Below, one piece after another: positions 1 to 9,528 of a DNA stretch of 42,158 bases. The notes beneath the pieces are model-generated. The model was given only the letters and a program-made list of their open reading frames with translations. It was not told the DNA's origin and did not search any database. The translations under genes were made by a program, and so were the position numbers. Each line of letters opens with the position of its first letter. Positions within the stretch are counted from its first letter, which is position 1. Source of the DNA: a virus. The stretch spans positions 1 to 42,158 of the IMG/VR virus record IMGVR_UViG_3300050021_000189; one strand, 5' to 3'.

Positions 1-3000
1 AGCCACCACCGCCTCGAGCCTCGTAGACCGTAGGTACCTTGATCTGCCCCAGGTTGAACTGGCCCTGCATCTGATCGGCCAAACCCTTCAGGGCCTGATC
101 CACCTGGTTGAGCTCATCCACCTGTTGGCGCGTCTTGTTCTTGACGCTGGTCAGGTAGAGGTGCTGGGCATTCAGGTAAGACAGGTAGGCACTCAGGGAG
201 GTCCGCTGCAGTTGGTAGTTGGTCTGCTCATCGGAGAACTGCTGGTCGAAGGCTGTCTTCTGGGCAGCACTGGTGGCATTGCGAAGAGCCACCATGTCAT
301 TGTTGATGACGTTCTGCCCGACCCCACGGTTCTGGTCCATGCTCAAGGTGCGAGCCGCCTCACGGACCTTCTCCTGGGCCATGAGCAACGGGTTGGTCAT
401 GTCGATGTTCAGCAGATCGATGTTGTTGGCATCGGCCAACTGCGCCTGTGCCAAGGCGTACTGCGCATCGTGCACGCCCTTCAGGGCGGTGTAATAGGCA
501 GTACTACCAACGGCATTGGCAAGCTGGTTCTGAGCGACCTGCAGGGCCACCGTCGCAGCACTGATGGGGTCACCGGGAATCACGCTGGCCTGGACCTGGG
601 CGTTAGCGCCAGCCTCTTGGGCCTGAGCCAGAGCGTACTGAGCGTCGTGCAGACCCTTCAAATTCTGCCAGTACACCGCGCCAACGGACGTTGACTCGGT
701 CATCTTGAATTCGGCAACCGCAAGGGCGGCAGAAGCCTGACTGATCGGATCGCCAGAGATGGCTTGCGCTGCCAGCATGGCCTCTTGGGTCGCATAGGCA
801 TCGGCGGCAGCCTTGCCGGGCTGGAACGCCGAGCCGGTAGGAGCAGAGATCGAAGCCGCGCCAGTCTCGGTGTTGAGAATCTGGAGCTGGATGGCCAGCG
901 ATGCCTGATCTGCTGCAAGCTTCTTTTCCGCGGCGATGACCTTGGGGTCCTTGGAGGCATCAACCGCCGCATTCGGCGCCGCCGCACCGAAGTCCGCCGC
1001 CGCACCCGCGGGCCCGGCAGTTGCCGTTGAAGGCTTTGACACCATCCCGCCGAGAATGGCCTGCTCGTTAGCCAAGTCAATATTCGACTGATCAATGGCA
1101 GACAGCTGCTTGAAGAGAATGGCCTTCTGGGTCTCAATGTTGGTCTGAACCGTCAAGAGCCATTCGGCATTAGTGTCAGGACCGCTCGGGTTAACTTGGA
1201 AGGACCGTAGTGTCGCATCACGCGCCCGATTAGCAGCCTCCTCCACATTAAAGGCATCTACCTGACTCTGAATACTCTTCTTCTTCTTGTCGATGATCGC
1301 TTGCTGGGCCGGGTCGAAGGAGGCTGGCGCCTGCATTCCCGGCCTCGACGGGTCGCCGGCCTTGATGATCGCCGCATTAGCCGCAGCGGTAGCCACGATG
1401 ACGGCTGCCTTGTCTGCAGCAATGTCCGTCTTCACTGAATTGTCGATGACCGTAAGCCTGGCTTGGCTCTCGGCAATGGTTCGATCCATGAACGCCTTGT
1501 CGCCCAGAGCGAACAACGCGACCACCGTGTTGGTGTCGCCACCTTGGGCAGCCTCGGTGATAGACGACGTGAGTAGCGCCTTGATCTGCGTGAGGTTCTG
1601 ACCTTGGTTACTGCTCAACGCCTTGATCGAATCGATCTTGTCGGTGGTCAGTTTCAGCAGCGCGGGGTAGTACGCCCCGCTGATCGAATCAGAGATGGCC
1701 TGAGCAGCCTCAAGATCAGCCGCCCTCTGCGCCGGGTCGCCCACCTTGGCGGCCATGGCCGTCAGCTCAGCAGCCACCGGCAACAATGACTTGAGATCAG
1801 ACAGCATTGTCAGAGGACTGAGTGCCTTCTTGGCCAAGGTGATCTCTCGAGCAACCTCGACGGCGACGCCCTTGTCACCCGATGCCGGGGTGAGCATGGC
1901 GCCGATATTAACGTCGCCCCCAATGGTGCCAGCCGGGGTATTGGCAATCAGATCCCGAAGCTTCTGTGAAGAGGCCGGGACGCTCATCTGCTGAGCGGCC
2001 ATCGTGGTAACGCCCGTGTTGATGTTCGCGTAGCCGGGCCCGAACAGCGCGCTACTCGGGGTAGCGGCGTTCATCTTATTCTGGGCAGCAGTGGCCGCCG
2101 TGATCCAGTCCGTCAGCTTCTTGTGCTCGTCGATCATGGACTGGATGGCCGCCACCTGCGCCTTGGCGGTGGATTGCCAGTCTTGTCCACTGACAACGTC
2201 CTTGATGATGCCGACACCACTCAAGAAGGTGCCCCAGAATCCCGTGTTGGCATTCAGAACCTTCGAGGCGCCAGCCATATCCAAGTTCGCTGCAGATTGA
2301 GCCAAGGGGATATTGCCGGTCTTCATGGCGTTGGTACCAGCCGTATTGGCGGAGGTACCTTCCGCCCGTCCCGCACCCTGCGTGTCAAGAGTTGTCTTGA
2401 CCGCCGAAGCGGCCATGACCGCAAGAATGATGGCCACCAAGGGTGCGATTGCCAAGGCGGCAGCACCCGCCGTCGCGGCGAGCCCGGTCATCGCGACACC
2501 TAGCCCACCGGCAGCCGTCTCGGCCTCGGTCATCGTTGTCGCTACGGCGGCTTCCTGCTGGCCAGCAATGAGCCCCTTCGTTGCCTCACCCTGCAGCACC
2601 GTGGTGGCAGTCACTTCTCTGCTGGCTAGCGCCAGCTTTTCCTTAGCGCTCGTCTCGGCAAGGGCATCCGCAACCGAGGCGTCCTTTTGTGCCTTCGTGC
2701 CATCTGTGGCGAGAATTAGAGACGCCGCCGCTTTGTCATTAGCCTCTGCGAACGCCAGTTGAGCCGCCGCTTCTGTCCTAAGCGCCGCAGTGGCGTCTAC
2801 GGAAGTCTTGGCAACGAGCGTTTCCGCCTCGCTGAGGGGGGCCGCCTTCACGGGAGTGGCAAGGCCACCCAGCCAACCTCCAGCACTGAACTGTCCCCTC
2901 GTGCCGCCGAGCGCCCCGGTCACCTTACCGGCTGCAGCCTCGAGCCCCGCCTTATCCAGCGAACCACCCAGCAACTTCACCGCGAGAGCCAGCGTGCCAA

Positions 3001-5359
3001 GGAAAAGGGCCCCATTGTCGACGACAGGACCAAGGGCATTGAACCCCTTGATCAAGTCATCCAGTCCCCGGATGAGGGGATCCACGCTCTTGAGTATTAG
3101 GCCGAGAATGGTACCCAGACCGGCCTGTCCGAGATCAGTGGCAAAGGCGAGCAGGTCTGTCCTGATGGACTCCATCTGGCCGCCGACGGTGGCCAACTTC
3201 AACTGAGCCTGCTGCTCCGCGGCCTGCGGGTTGGCCTTGGCCTTGTTGCCCTCCGCGATGATGTCTTGGAAGTTAACGATCGTTGCCAGAGCCGCCGCAC
3301 CAGCACGACCACCACCGAGCTTGGTAATGATGGTGTCCTGCTGGGTTGGGGTCAGGTCCTGGAACTTCAGGGACAGTTGACCAAGTTCCTTACTCGTGCT
3401 CTGGTTCGGGTTGATGCCGTACTCACCGAACAAGGACTGGAAGGTGTTAGAACCGGTACGGCCCAGCAAGCGCTTCAGGTCGCCAGCTGCCATCTCGCCA
3501 GTGGTGCCGGTCGCCTGGGAGACCTGCCCGACCAAGGCCAGACCTTGCTCCGGGGAGAAGCCCGCCTGCTTGAGCAGGTCGGCAATCTGGGCGGTGCCCT
3601 GAGTGATGGCACTACCACCGCCTTGGCCATAGTGCTGGGCGATGACAGTGGCTGCGCTGTAAAGATCCTGGGCTCCCGAAGCACCCAAGCCATAGTTCTG
3701 GGCGATGGCACCAAGTTCGTCCATGGCCTTGGTGATCATGGCCTCTTCTTGGCCCTGCTGGAAGCTCTTGCCCTCCAGCAAGTTAATGGTCGATCCGAGC
3801 TGGGCACCGATGTTGCCGGCGGCACCGGAGGTGTCTTGGAAGAAGCGGGTGTACTGGGTTGCCGCCGTGACTGCCACCGCTGGCGGGGTGGCCAAGCTCT
3901 GGCCAACAGTGGCATAGGTCTGAGCAGTCGCAGCCGCCTCCGTGTTATTCACACCTAGAGCGATAGACAGCTGGTTGACCGCCAAGGAGTAGTCCTCGGT
4001 GGCCTTCATGAGCGTGCCAATGCCCTGTTGCACAACAGAGAAGGCTTGGTACAGCAGCATGTACTTGGCGACCATCAGACCTTGGGCGAGCGGATCGCTA
4101 GTGCCATACCCGTGACGCCCGTGGGCGGTACCACTGCTGCCACTGCCGCCGCCGCCGCTAGCCTCCTCGTCGGTCAGATTGACGAGTCGCTCCTCGCCAG
4201 CAAGCAAGCGCTCAACGGCGACAATGCGCCGCTGCTCAAGAGTGGCAATATCCGCCTTAAGTTTTGCAGTCCGTTCGTCCGTAGCCCCCTGAGTGGTTTC
4301 TGCGTCAAGGACCTTATACCCCGCCGCCAAGTTCAGCTGAGATTGTTCGTTTTGTATCTGAAGGACCTGGACCTTTAGTGCCTGCGCCTTCGCCGCAGCA
4401 CTAATATTGGGATCAACAAGAGCCGCCTGCACTTCTTGCGGAGTCCCAGTCATCGCCTGACGATGAGCACTCTCCGCCTGCATCCGAGTGAGTTGCTCTT
4501 GGGTAGCCGCCTGAGTCCGAACTCCCTCGCTGAGCTTCCACTCTGCCTGCGACGTAGCCTTCAAAGCCGCTATTTGATCCTGCTCCGCCGTCAACTGCTC
4601 AGCCAAAAAAGTCTCAGAGGCAGGATTTGTCGAGTACAGTCCTGCCGCTGGCACAGGTGGCCATGCCCCAGTCGGCCCCGATGGTGGCGCCGCTGGCCCC
4701 ATGGCGATCGCCCGTTGGTGCGGTATCAGCCCCGCAACTTGCGCCTCCAAAGCGGCGGTGTATTGCGACTGGGCTGCGATCTGGCGATCAGCAGCCACGC
4801 CAAGACGACGTTGAACATCCGCCGGCGACTCCCCAACGGGCGTTGCCGTATAGAACGGACTCGCAGCGACAGCCCTCTGCGCAGCCGCCTGCTGCGCCGC
4901 CACCTGCTCTTCAGAAGTAATGGCAGCAGGCGCACGTGAACCGACAATCGCAGGGAACTCTTGCGCATAGGCCCCAGCCCGCTCGGCGGGCGGGATCGCC
5001 CATACCGGACGAGAAGCAAGAGCTTGGTACTCCAGCACCTTGGCAATGAGCGCGTCGTACCCAACGATCGTCGCCTCGACAAAGGCGAGCTGCATGGACG
5101 TTCCACTGCCACCCGCCAACTGCAACTGGGCGATCGATAACTGCTCTATCCGGCGTTGGAGATATTCAGCGGCAGCAGCGGCAGACCCCAGAGCGGCAGT
5201 GAGCCCTTCAACCCCCGCAGACATATTGACGCCAGTCATGGCGTTAATACGGTTCATCTGGGTCTGCAGTTGGTCTATGGCTGTGACGAGGCCAGGCCCA
5301 GCGTTGTCTACGAGATTGAGCTCAACGATCCCTTGGAAGACCGTTTCCCCGCCAGCCAT
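1..5359 (-). CDS. Tail tape measure protein (3' end outside window)
   Basis: The frame is open for 1786 codons and runs off the left edge without a stop. The protein is Ala/Gln-rich and mostly helical, as tape measure proteins are. A TP901-core-like stretch (AFSVVQQGIGTLMKATEDYS) lies near residues 438-465, and a long hydrophobic Ala/Ile/Val segment near residues 955-985 is the typical membrane-active part. The start ATG at 5359 follows GGGAGG with five bases between, one base after the chaperone extension stop, exactly the place a tape measure gene takes in siphophages. Tape measure length sets tail length, so more than 1786 residues implies a long tail. It acts inside the tail tube during assembly and probably in DNA delivery. 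The identity is inferred from composition and gene order; nothing enzymatic was seen in the visible part. Confidence 0.9.
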   Translation of the reverse strand, partial: MAGGETVFQGIVELNLVDNAGPGLVTAIDQLQTQMNRINAMTGVNMSAGVEGLTAALGSAAAAAEYLQRRIEQLSIAQLQLAGGSGTSMQLAFVEATIVGYDALIAKVLEYQALASRPVWAIPPAERAGAYAQEFPAIVGSRAPAAITSEEQVAAQQAAAQRAVAASPFYTATPVGESPADVQRRLGVAADRQIAAQSQYTAALEAQVAGLIPHQRAIAMGPAAPPSGPTGAWPPVPAAGLYSTNPASETFLAEQLTAEQDQIAALKATSQAEWKLSEGVRTQAATQEQLTRMQAESAHRQAMTGTPQEVQAALVDPNISAAAKAQALKVQVLQIQNEQSQLNLAAGYKVLDAETTQGATDERTAKLKADIATLEQRRIVAVERLLAGEERLVNLTDEEASGGGGSGSSGTAHGRHGYGTSDPLAQGLMVAKYMLLYQAFSVVQQGIGTLMKATEDYSLAVNQLSIALGVNNTEAAATAQTYATVGQSLATPPAVAVTAATQYTRFFQDTSGAAGNIGAQLGSTINLLEGKSFQQGQEEAMITKAMDELGAIAQNYGLGASGAQDLYSAATVIAQHYGQGGGSAITQGTAQIADLLKQAGFSPEQGLALVGQVSQATGTTGEMAAGDLKRLLGRTGSNTFQSLFGEYGINPNQSTSKELGQLSLKFQDLTPTQQDTIITKLGGGRAGAAALATIVNFQDIIAEGNKAKANPQAAEQQAQLKLATVGGQMESIRTDLLAFATDLGQAGLGTILGLILKSVDPLIRGLDDLIKGFNALGPVVDNGALFLGTLALAVKLLGGSLDKAGLEAAAGKVTGALGGTRGQFSAGGWLGGLATPVKAAPLSEAETLVAKTSVDATAALRTEAAAQLAFAEANDKAAASLILATDGTKAQKDASVADALAETSAKEKLALASREVTATTVLQGEATKGLIAGQQEAAVATTMTEAETAAGGLGVAMTGLAATAGAAALAIAPLVAIILAVMAASAVKTTLDTQGAGRAEGTSANTAGTNAMKTGNIPLAQSAANLDMAGASKVLNANTGFWGTFLSGVGIIKDVVSGQDWQSTAKAQVAAIQSMIDEHKKLTDWITAATAAQNKMNAATPSSALFGPGYANINTGVTTMAAQQMSVPASSQKLRDLIANTPAGTIGGDVNIGAMLTPASGDKGVAVEVAREITLAKKALSPLTMLSDLKSLLPVAAELTAMAAKVGDPAQRAADLEAAQAISDSISGAYYPALLKLTTDKIDSIKALSSNQGQNLTQIKALLTSSITEAAQGGDTNTVVALFALGDKAFMDRTIAESQARLTVIDNSVKTDIAADKAAVIVATAAANAAIIKAGDPSRPGMQAPASFDPAQQAIIDKKKKSIQSQVDAFNVEEAANRARDATLRSFQVNPSGPDTNAEWLLTVQTNIETQKAILFKQLSAIDQSNIDLANEQAILGGMVSKPSTATAGPAGAAADFGAAAPNAAVDASKDPKVIAAEKKLAADQASLAIQLQILNTETGAASISAPTGSAFQPGKAAADAYATQEAMLAAQAISGDPISQASAALAVAEFKMTESTSVGAVYWQNLKGLHDAQYALAQAQEAGANAQVQASVIPGDPISAATVALQVAQNQLANAVGSTAYYTALKGVHDAQYALAQAQLADANNIDLLNIDMTNPLLMAQEKVREAARTLSMDQNRGVGQNVINNDMVALRNATSAAQKTAFDQQFSDEQTNYQLQRTSLSAYLSYLNAQHLYLTSVKNKTRQQVDELNQVDQALKGLADQMQGQFNLGQIKVPTVYEARGGGG

Positions 5360-5360
5360 G

Positions 5361-5549
5361 TCAGCCTCCCAGTAGGTCTGCGGTGAGCGCGTTCTGCGTC
5401 ATGGGCGCATCCTGGATGGGCTCCATGTGGGGGTTATCACGACGCAACTTGACGTCGGCGAACCACTTCTCCAGAGCGTCGTCATTGCCCCAGATCAACT
5501 GCGGAGGCTGCTCATCCTCGAGAAGCTCGAAGTACCCCAGCACTGTCAA
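5361..5549 (-). CDS. Tail assembly chaperone, -1 frame extension (G-T type)
   Basis: This is a short acidic reading frame between the chaperone gene and the tape measure gene. It lies in the -1 frame relative to the chaperone and stays open upstream of 5549 across the chaperone stop, back to a TGA near 5735, so a -1 slip could fuse the two as in lambda gpG-gpGT. The only possible starts are TTG at 5549 or GTG at 5543; the GTG is eight bases after GGAGG (5552-5556), so separate initiation is a real alternative. Upstream in-frame residues (AGYDLVLAVSEALTVL) look coding, which favours the fusion. I found no canonical XXXYYYZ heptamer in the overlap. Confidence 0.7.
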   Translation of the reverse strand: MTVLGYFELLEDEQPPQLIWGNDDALEKWFADVKLRRDNPHMEPIQDAPMTQNALTADLLGG

Positions 5550-5563
5550 CGCCTCCGATACCG

Positions 5564-6442
5564 CTAGGACGAGGTCGTAACCGGCTCGGCGGGCGTTGCC
5601 ACCGGGCCAGATTCCGCCGAGTCCGCCTGCTTGCTTGAAGGTCCTGACGACGCGGAGGAATTCGCCGGACCTTCCGAGAAACGCGCGGTGTCCGGAGACA
5701 TCACCATCTCGGCATAGGCCCTTCTGAACTGGTCAAGCAGGGTCTGTGGCAGCGACTTGACCTCGTTGCGATCAGCCAGCCAATGCTGACTGTGATCACA
5801 TGCCGTGTGGTCCCACGTCTTGTCCTCGCGCCGAACTCCCTCGCAGCGACGAAGCGCAAAAAAGACCTGAGTCAACTGCTGCTCGGCACTGAAGGCTGCC
5901 AGCCCCCGCTCCTCGACATAAGAGAGGCGGTAACGCTCTCGCAGAGCCTTGTCGGGCAACGACTTCAGTTCTTCGCGAGCCGCGTTACGCATTGCCTTGG
6001 TGCGCTTGTCCATCTCGGCGGTGTACTCCGACAGGACCTTCTCCACCGCCAAGACTTCGGGGTCGTCTGGCGGCTTGCCGGCGATCTGGTCGCTGGAGAA
6101 CTGGATGATCTCCAAGCGTTCTTTCCATACTTCCTCCGAGCGCAGTTCGCCGACCGTGTCGGAGATGTACTTGTTCGCGTTGTTGGCCAGCAGAGACTCA
6201 ATCACTGCATGAGCAGGAATGCCCTGAATGCCCGCACGGAACAAGTCGTACTCCGGGGTGCCGATCTCGTTGATGGCCAACATCATGCGGGCCCGAGCGA
6301 TCCGGCCCTCTTGGTTGGCCTCCTCCTGCTCGAAGGGTGTCAGTTTGTTGATCCAGATCGTCATCTCGTCGCCAACGGTCGTTCGCAAAGGAAGGGTCAC
6401 CCCCTCCTCAAACAGGTCGGTCAGCCGATGCAGTTTCGCCAT
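5564..6442 (-). CDS. Tail assembly chaperone (gpG-like)
   Basis: A 292-residue protein directly between the major tail protein and the tape measure gene, the conserved place for tail assembly chaperones, which bind the tape measure protein and guide tail-tube polymerisation. ATG 6442 (MAKLHRLTDLFEEG) is chosen over an upstream in-frame start at 6478 because AAGGAG sits five bases before it. The body is charged and helical; the last 35 residues are a low-complexity Ser/Pro/Ala/Glu linker, as often seen just before the frameshift region of this family. It overlaps a -1 frame that continues into the 5361-5549 extension. Family assignment rests on position and frame arrangement rather than on a motif. 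Confidence 0.8.
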   Translation of the reverse strand: MAKLHRLTDLFEEGVTLPLRTTVGDEMTIWINKLTPFEQEEANQEGRIARARMMLAINEIGTPEYDLFRAGIQGIPAHAVIESLLANNANKYISDTVGELRSEEVWKERLEIIQFSSDQIAGKPPDDPEVLAVEKVLSEYTAEMDKRTKAMRNAAREELKSLPDKALRERYRLSYVEERGLAAFSAEQQLTQVFFALRRCEGVRREDKTWDHTACDHSQHWLADRNEVKSLPQTLLDQFRRAYAEMVMSPDTARFSEGPANSSASSGPSSKQADSAESGPVATPAEPVTTSS

Positions 6443-6494
6443 CTCTTCTCCTTCTCCAGTTCCCACCCGTATCGACAACCGATATGGGTACCGC

Positions 6495-6537
6495 CGAGCC
6501 CATCCTCAAACTGGGTCGAGCCCATCCTCAAACTGGG
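6495..6537. repeat. 21-bp tandem repeat inside a long dyad
   Basis: Two perfect 21-bp copies (6495-6515 and 6517-6537) lie one base apart in the gap between the major tail protein and the chaperone gene. Each copy can form a small GCCCA/TGGGC-type hairpin, and an outer stem ACCGCCG (6490-6496) with CGGCGGT (6540-6546) encloses both. No T-run follows on the minus strand, so this is not a plain intrinsic terminator. It may be a processing or attenuation structure between the very abundant tail protein message and the chaperone message. Confidence 0.7.
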
Positions 6538-6566
6538 CCCGGCGGTCATCCTGTTCCCGTTTTTAC

Positions 6567-6576
6567 AACGCGCGTT
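6567..6576. promoter_or_regulatory. AACGCGCGTT palindrome, site 1
   Basis: An exact ten-base palindrome in the 145-base gap between the major tail protein stop and the chaperone start. It is one of seven exact copies in this window and a candidate binding site for a phage regulator. The binding protein is unknown. Confidence 0.5.
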
Positions 6577-6587
6577 ACAAACCGACT

Positions 6588-8309
6588 TCAGCTGTCCTGA
6601 ACCGTGAGCAACCCCATGTCCGAAGTGAACGCGGCGGTGAAATCGAGCTTGGTCTGGACCTTGCCGGAGTAGCCCGGCAGGGAGAAGCGGGCATCCGGGC
6701 ACCAGAGACGCTTCAGAACCCGGCCATCAAGCGGGTTCTTCAATGCGACCTGGACATCCAGCAATGGCGCATCAGTGGGATTGGCCGACTTCAGCGGATC
6801 CGACTCACCCGACATATCCCGCATCAACGTCAGCATCTCCGAGACCAACTGAGGCTTGAAGTCAATCGAACCCGAGACCACCGGCACGTCGAAGTCGATG
6901 GCAACGTAGTGGTAATTACCCAGCTCCTCGTCGTTCTGCAGGGTGACCTTCCAGTCCATAGAGGCGGTCTGGACGCCGTGACGCTTGGTGCCTCGAGCCG
7001 CGGCTGCCGTGGCCGCGCCTGGGACGTACGGGCCGATATAGATGTCGATGTCCCGGCCCCGAATAGCCGCAGGCTTGACAGTTGGCACGTACTGGGCGAA
7101 CGGCGCACCCTTGAGGTGACTGTTCACCAACGGAGAGACGGTCGCCGCCGACCAACCCTGCCTGATGATCGAGGTGGAGGTGCCAGAGGTGGTGGTGGCA
7201 ATGGCCGTCCCACCAGGAGTGGCTGCCAAGGTCAGGTCAGGGGTGCTTGACGTCTCGACATAGTAGGTCGTGCCCGCAACCAATGGTGCGCCACCGGTCA
7301 TGGTGCCCAGTTTGACCGGATCTCCGACAGCCAGCGTATGAGGTGCCGAGACCGTCAGAATGCCCGTGGTGATCGCCACGGCGACCGTACCCAAGGTCAC
7401 CGGAGCAGTGACAACCCCGGCGACAATCGTCTCGGTGACGGCACTGCCAGAGACGTCATCCAGAATGACCACATCGCCAGCAACGACCGGTGTTGACAGA
7501 TCCAGAACGCTCGTTGTCGAAGTTGCCGCCGACAGCAGCGTGCCCGAGACGCCCGAGACCAGTGCGTGGACGCTCTGCGGGAACTCCTCGATGGTCGAGG
7601 AGGCGTAGGTCACATAGATCGTGTCGGTGGTCGGCACTGCAGCCGCAATCGTGACAGTGGTAACTGCCGCACCATCGGTGATCGCCCCGTAGGCCTCGGT
7701 GTAGTCGATATCGAAGAGCAGTCGCTGAGCACCCGCGGTGATCGCCAAGGTGCGACGAGTGACACCAGCCTCAGTGACCGCATACGCCGGATAGGTCGTG
7801 ACGATGGTCTGACCAGCCGAAGCCGTCCCGGTCGCCTTCTGGATGTACGTCGAACCGGGGTTGTAGTACAGACTGTCACCCTTGAGGGTGGCCGTCTGAG
7901 AGGCATTCGTGGTCCCGACGCCGTACTTGTACGACACGGACTCCAGGGTCAGGCAAGGGACAGCTGCCGACCCTACCGTCTTGAACTCATCGGTCATGCC
8001 CTGACCAGGCTTGAACGCACTCTTGACGTTGAGCACATGCGCCTTGGACAAATCGAAGGTGTGGTTGGTCTCGACAGACTTGTCCAGAAGCAGAGCTTCC
8101 ATGGCGCAGGAGACGTCGAGACTCTCCATGGTGAACGACAGGTCCGGAATGTCCGAGACCTGACCCACCGACTTGTAGTTGCCCAGCTCGTAGACCTGGG
8201 TTCGCTTGACATTGACAGTACCGGGGCCAGCGGTCTGCAAGCGATCGAGCAGAACCGCGTCATTTCCGACGTGCAGCAGATTGCCACCCTTGATGCTCAG
8301 TGGAACCAC
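6588..8309 (-). CDS. Major tail protein (tail tube)
   Basis: A 573-residue protein that sits after the connector genes and before the tail assembly chaperone, the usual place of the tail tube subunit. The N-terminal 100 residues and the C-terminal 170 residues look like the tube fold. The middle (about residues 130-400) is a Thr/Ala/Val-rich beta insertion with Ig-like composition, probably displayed on the tail surface, which explains the length above the usual 200-300 residues. The start is GTG 8309, because TGA occurs in frame just upstream; its RBS, GAGAGGAA, is unusually close. Assignment is from gene order and composition. Confidence 0.8.
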   Translation of the reverse strand: MVPLSIKGGNLLHVGNDAVLLDRLQTAGPGTVNVKRTQVYELGNYKSVGQVSDIPDLSFTMESLDVSCAMEALLLDKSVETNHTFDLSKAHVLNVKSAFKPGQGMTDEFKTVGSAAVPCLTLESVSYKYGVGTTNASQTATLKGDSLYYNPGSTYIQKATGTASAGQTIVTTYPAYAVTEAGVTRRTLAITAGAQRLLFDIDYTEAYGAITDGAAVTTVTIAAAVPTTDTIYVTYASSTIEEFPQSVHALVSGVSGTLLSAATSTTSVLDLSTPVVAGDVVILDDVSGSAVTETIVAGVVTAPVTLGTVAVAITTGILTVSAPHTLAVGDPVKLGTMTGGAPLVAGTTYYVETSSTPDLTLAATPGGTAIATTTSGTSTSIIRQGWSAATVSPLVNSHLKGAPFAQYVPTVKPAAIRGRDIDIYIGPYVPGAATAAAARGTKRHGVQTASMDWKVTLQNDEELGNYHYVAIDFDVPVVSGSIDFKPQLVSEMLTLMRDMSGESDPLKSANPTDAPLLDVQVALKNPLDGRVLKRLWCPDARFSLPGYSGKVQTKLDFTAAFTSDMGLLTVQDS

Positions 8310-8420
8310 TTCCTCTCAGATGTGCTTCCAGCGATGCCGGAGAGCAACTCAACACGAGGCGCCGGAGCGCCAGCATTACGTCCTACGTCATCGGCTTGCA
8401 TTGTCGGGATCTCACGACAG

Positions 8421-9251
8421 TCACCTCGGGTAACGGTTACGTGGATCCCGCGCCGCCGCCACGAGGTCATTGGTCCGGGGCCGCAGGTACTTGTCAGCCT
8501 CCATGAGCGCGACAACCTCCTCCTGAACTGTGGTCGCAACCTTGATATTGATCTCGCGAATGGAATTTTTCATCCACTGACCCTTGAGATTGCGGTACTT
8601 GACGGTGGAGGTTGTGGTGATCATCGACAAGCCGGGAGCAAGACGTGCCGCCGCCTTTACCTCCTCCACCAGGTCGACCGCCCCGATCACTGCACCCACC
8701 GCTTGGCTCAGGAATTGGAGCTCCAGTGCTCCTGGATTGATGTTGTTGACAGCGTGCTCGTAGTGACGGTGTGCAATATGGCTAGGGTTATGCTTACTGC
8801 CGATCCTGCCCTGGACGAACGGGATCTTTTCCAGAGGAGCCTGGCTCATTAACCAGCGAAACATCTGCTTCCGTCGATGCTGAAGGCTCCCCTTACCATC
8901 CTTGGGGGTGAGCAGCGTCATGTTTGGTCCATTACCGCCACCCATGAAATACCACAAAGCGCGACGAGCCGCCTTTAGAGCAATGGCCTTCTCATTGGTT
9001 CTGAAGGGAACAAACTTCTGAGCATCAAAGCCACCGAATTCAGCCAGGTTGCCACCGATCAGCGAGTTCGGCCTGAAGTTCGTCCCGGCCCGCGGTCCCC
9101 ATAAACCAATGAGATACCGTCCCGCGTTCTCCCCACCGCCTTGCTCAATCAGACGCCAGTACCGACTCACCTTAGAGCTGGGACCGTTCAGCCACTCGAA
9201 GATGCCAACAGTCCAGCCTTGCTTACCGCCGAACTCGCTATTGCCTGCCAT
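8421..9251 (-). CDS. Virion-associated protein of the connector-tail region
   Basis: A 276-residue protein of no family I recognise. ATG 9251 (MAGNSEFGGKQGW) is chosen because AGGGAGG lies five bases upstream; the upstream frame lacks an RBS and is Cys/Ser/Trp-rich noise. The first half is rich in Gly and aromatic residues, and the second half is basic and helical with a possible amphipathic segment near residues 160-190 (VGAVIGAVDLVEEVKAA). It overlaps the end of the 95-residue gene upstream by 14 bases and precedes the major tail protein, so a tail completion or minor tail role is likely. A HK97 gp10-type neck protein is possible but the length is about twice the usual. Confidence 0.6.
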   Translation of the reverse strand: MAGNSEFGGKQGWTVGIFEWLNGPSSKVSRYWRLIEQGGGENAGRYLIGLWGPRAGTNFRPNSLIGGNLAEFGGFDAQKFVPFRTNEKAIALKAARRALWYFMGGGNGPNMTLLTPKDGKGSLQHRRKQMFRWLMSQAPLEKIPFVQGRIGSKHNPSHIAHRHYEHAVNNINPGALELQFLSQAVGAVIGAVDLVEEVKAAARLAPGLSMITTTSTVKYRNLKGQWMKNSIREINIKVATTVQEEVVALMEADKYLRPRTNDLVAAARDPRNRYPR

Positions 9252-9525
9252 CACGCCTCCCTGCAACCACCACGACGCGATGCATCTGCTCAACCAACTC
9301 GAGCATGTGCTGGTTGACCACCTCGCTATCACTGGGCGAGGTCGCCTTCAGGCAGTCCAATGCCGTGTCGTGATAGGCCCCAATCGCCCGGACGACCACC
9401 TCACGCAACTCGCGACGAGCATCTGGCGACAGGTGGGGATAGACGTCTCTTTCGACGTAACCCATGATCGAGGCGACAAGTCGCTTATGCGAGCTCGAGA
9501 GCAGACTGCTCAGTTCCTGGCCCAC
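9238..9525 (-). CDS. Small helical protein, connector cluster
   Basis: A 95-residue protein predicted almost wholly helical, with charged surfaces (SSHKRLVASIMGYVERDVYP). It starts with GTG 9525, four bases after the stop of the preceding gene, with no strong RBS, which suggests translation coupled to that gene. It overlaps the next gene by 14 bases. No family is recognised. Its place among the head-tail connector genes suggests a small structural or assembly role. Confidence 0.6.
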   Translation of the reverse strand: MGQELSSLLSSSHKRLVASIMGYVERDVYPHLSPDARRELREVVVRAIGAYHDTALDCLKATSPSDSEVVNQHMLELVEQMHRVVVVAGRRDGRQ

Positions 9526-9528
9526 AGG

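Noticed and set aside
8297-8401. 34-residue minus-strand frame between two tail-region genes
   Set aside because: It fills a gap and overlaps the major tail protein start, but has no RBS and unremarkable composition; not enough support.
7566-8852. 428-residue plus-strand reading frame
   Set aside because: Antisense to the major tail protein and the next gene; no domain and no RBS.
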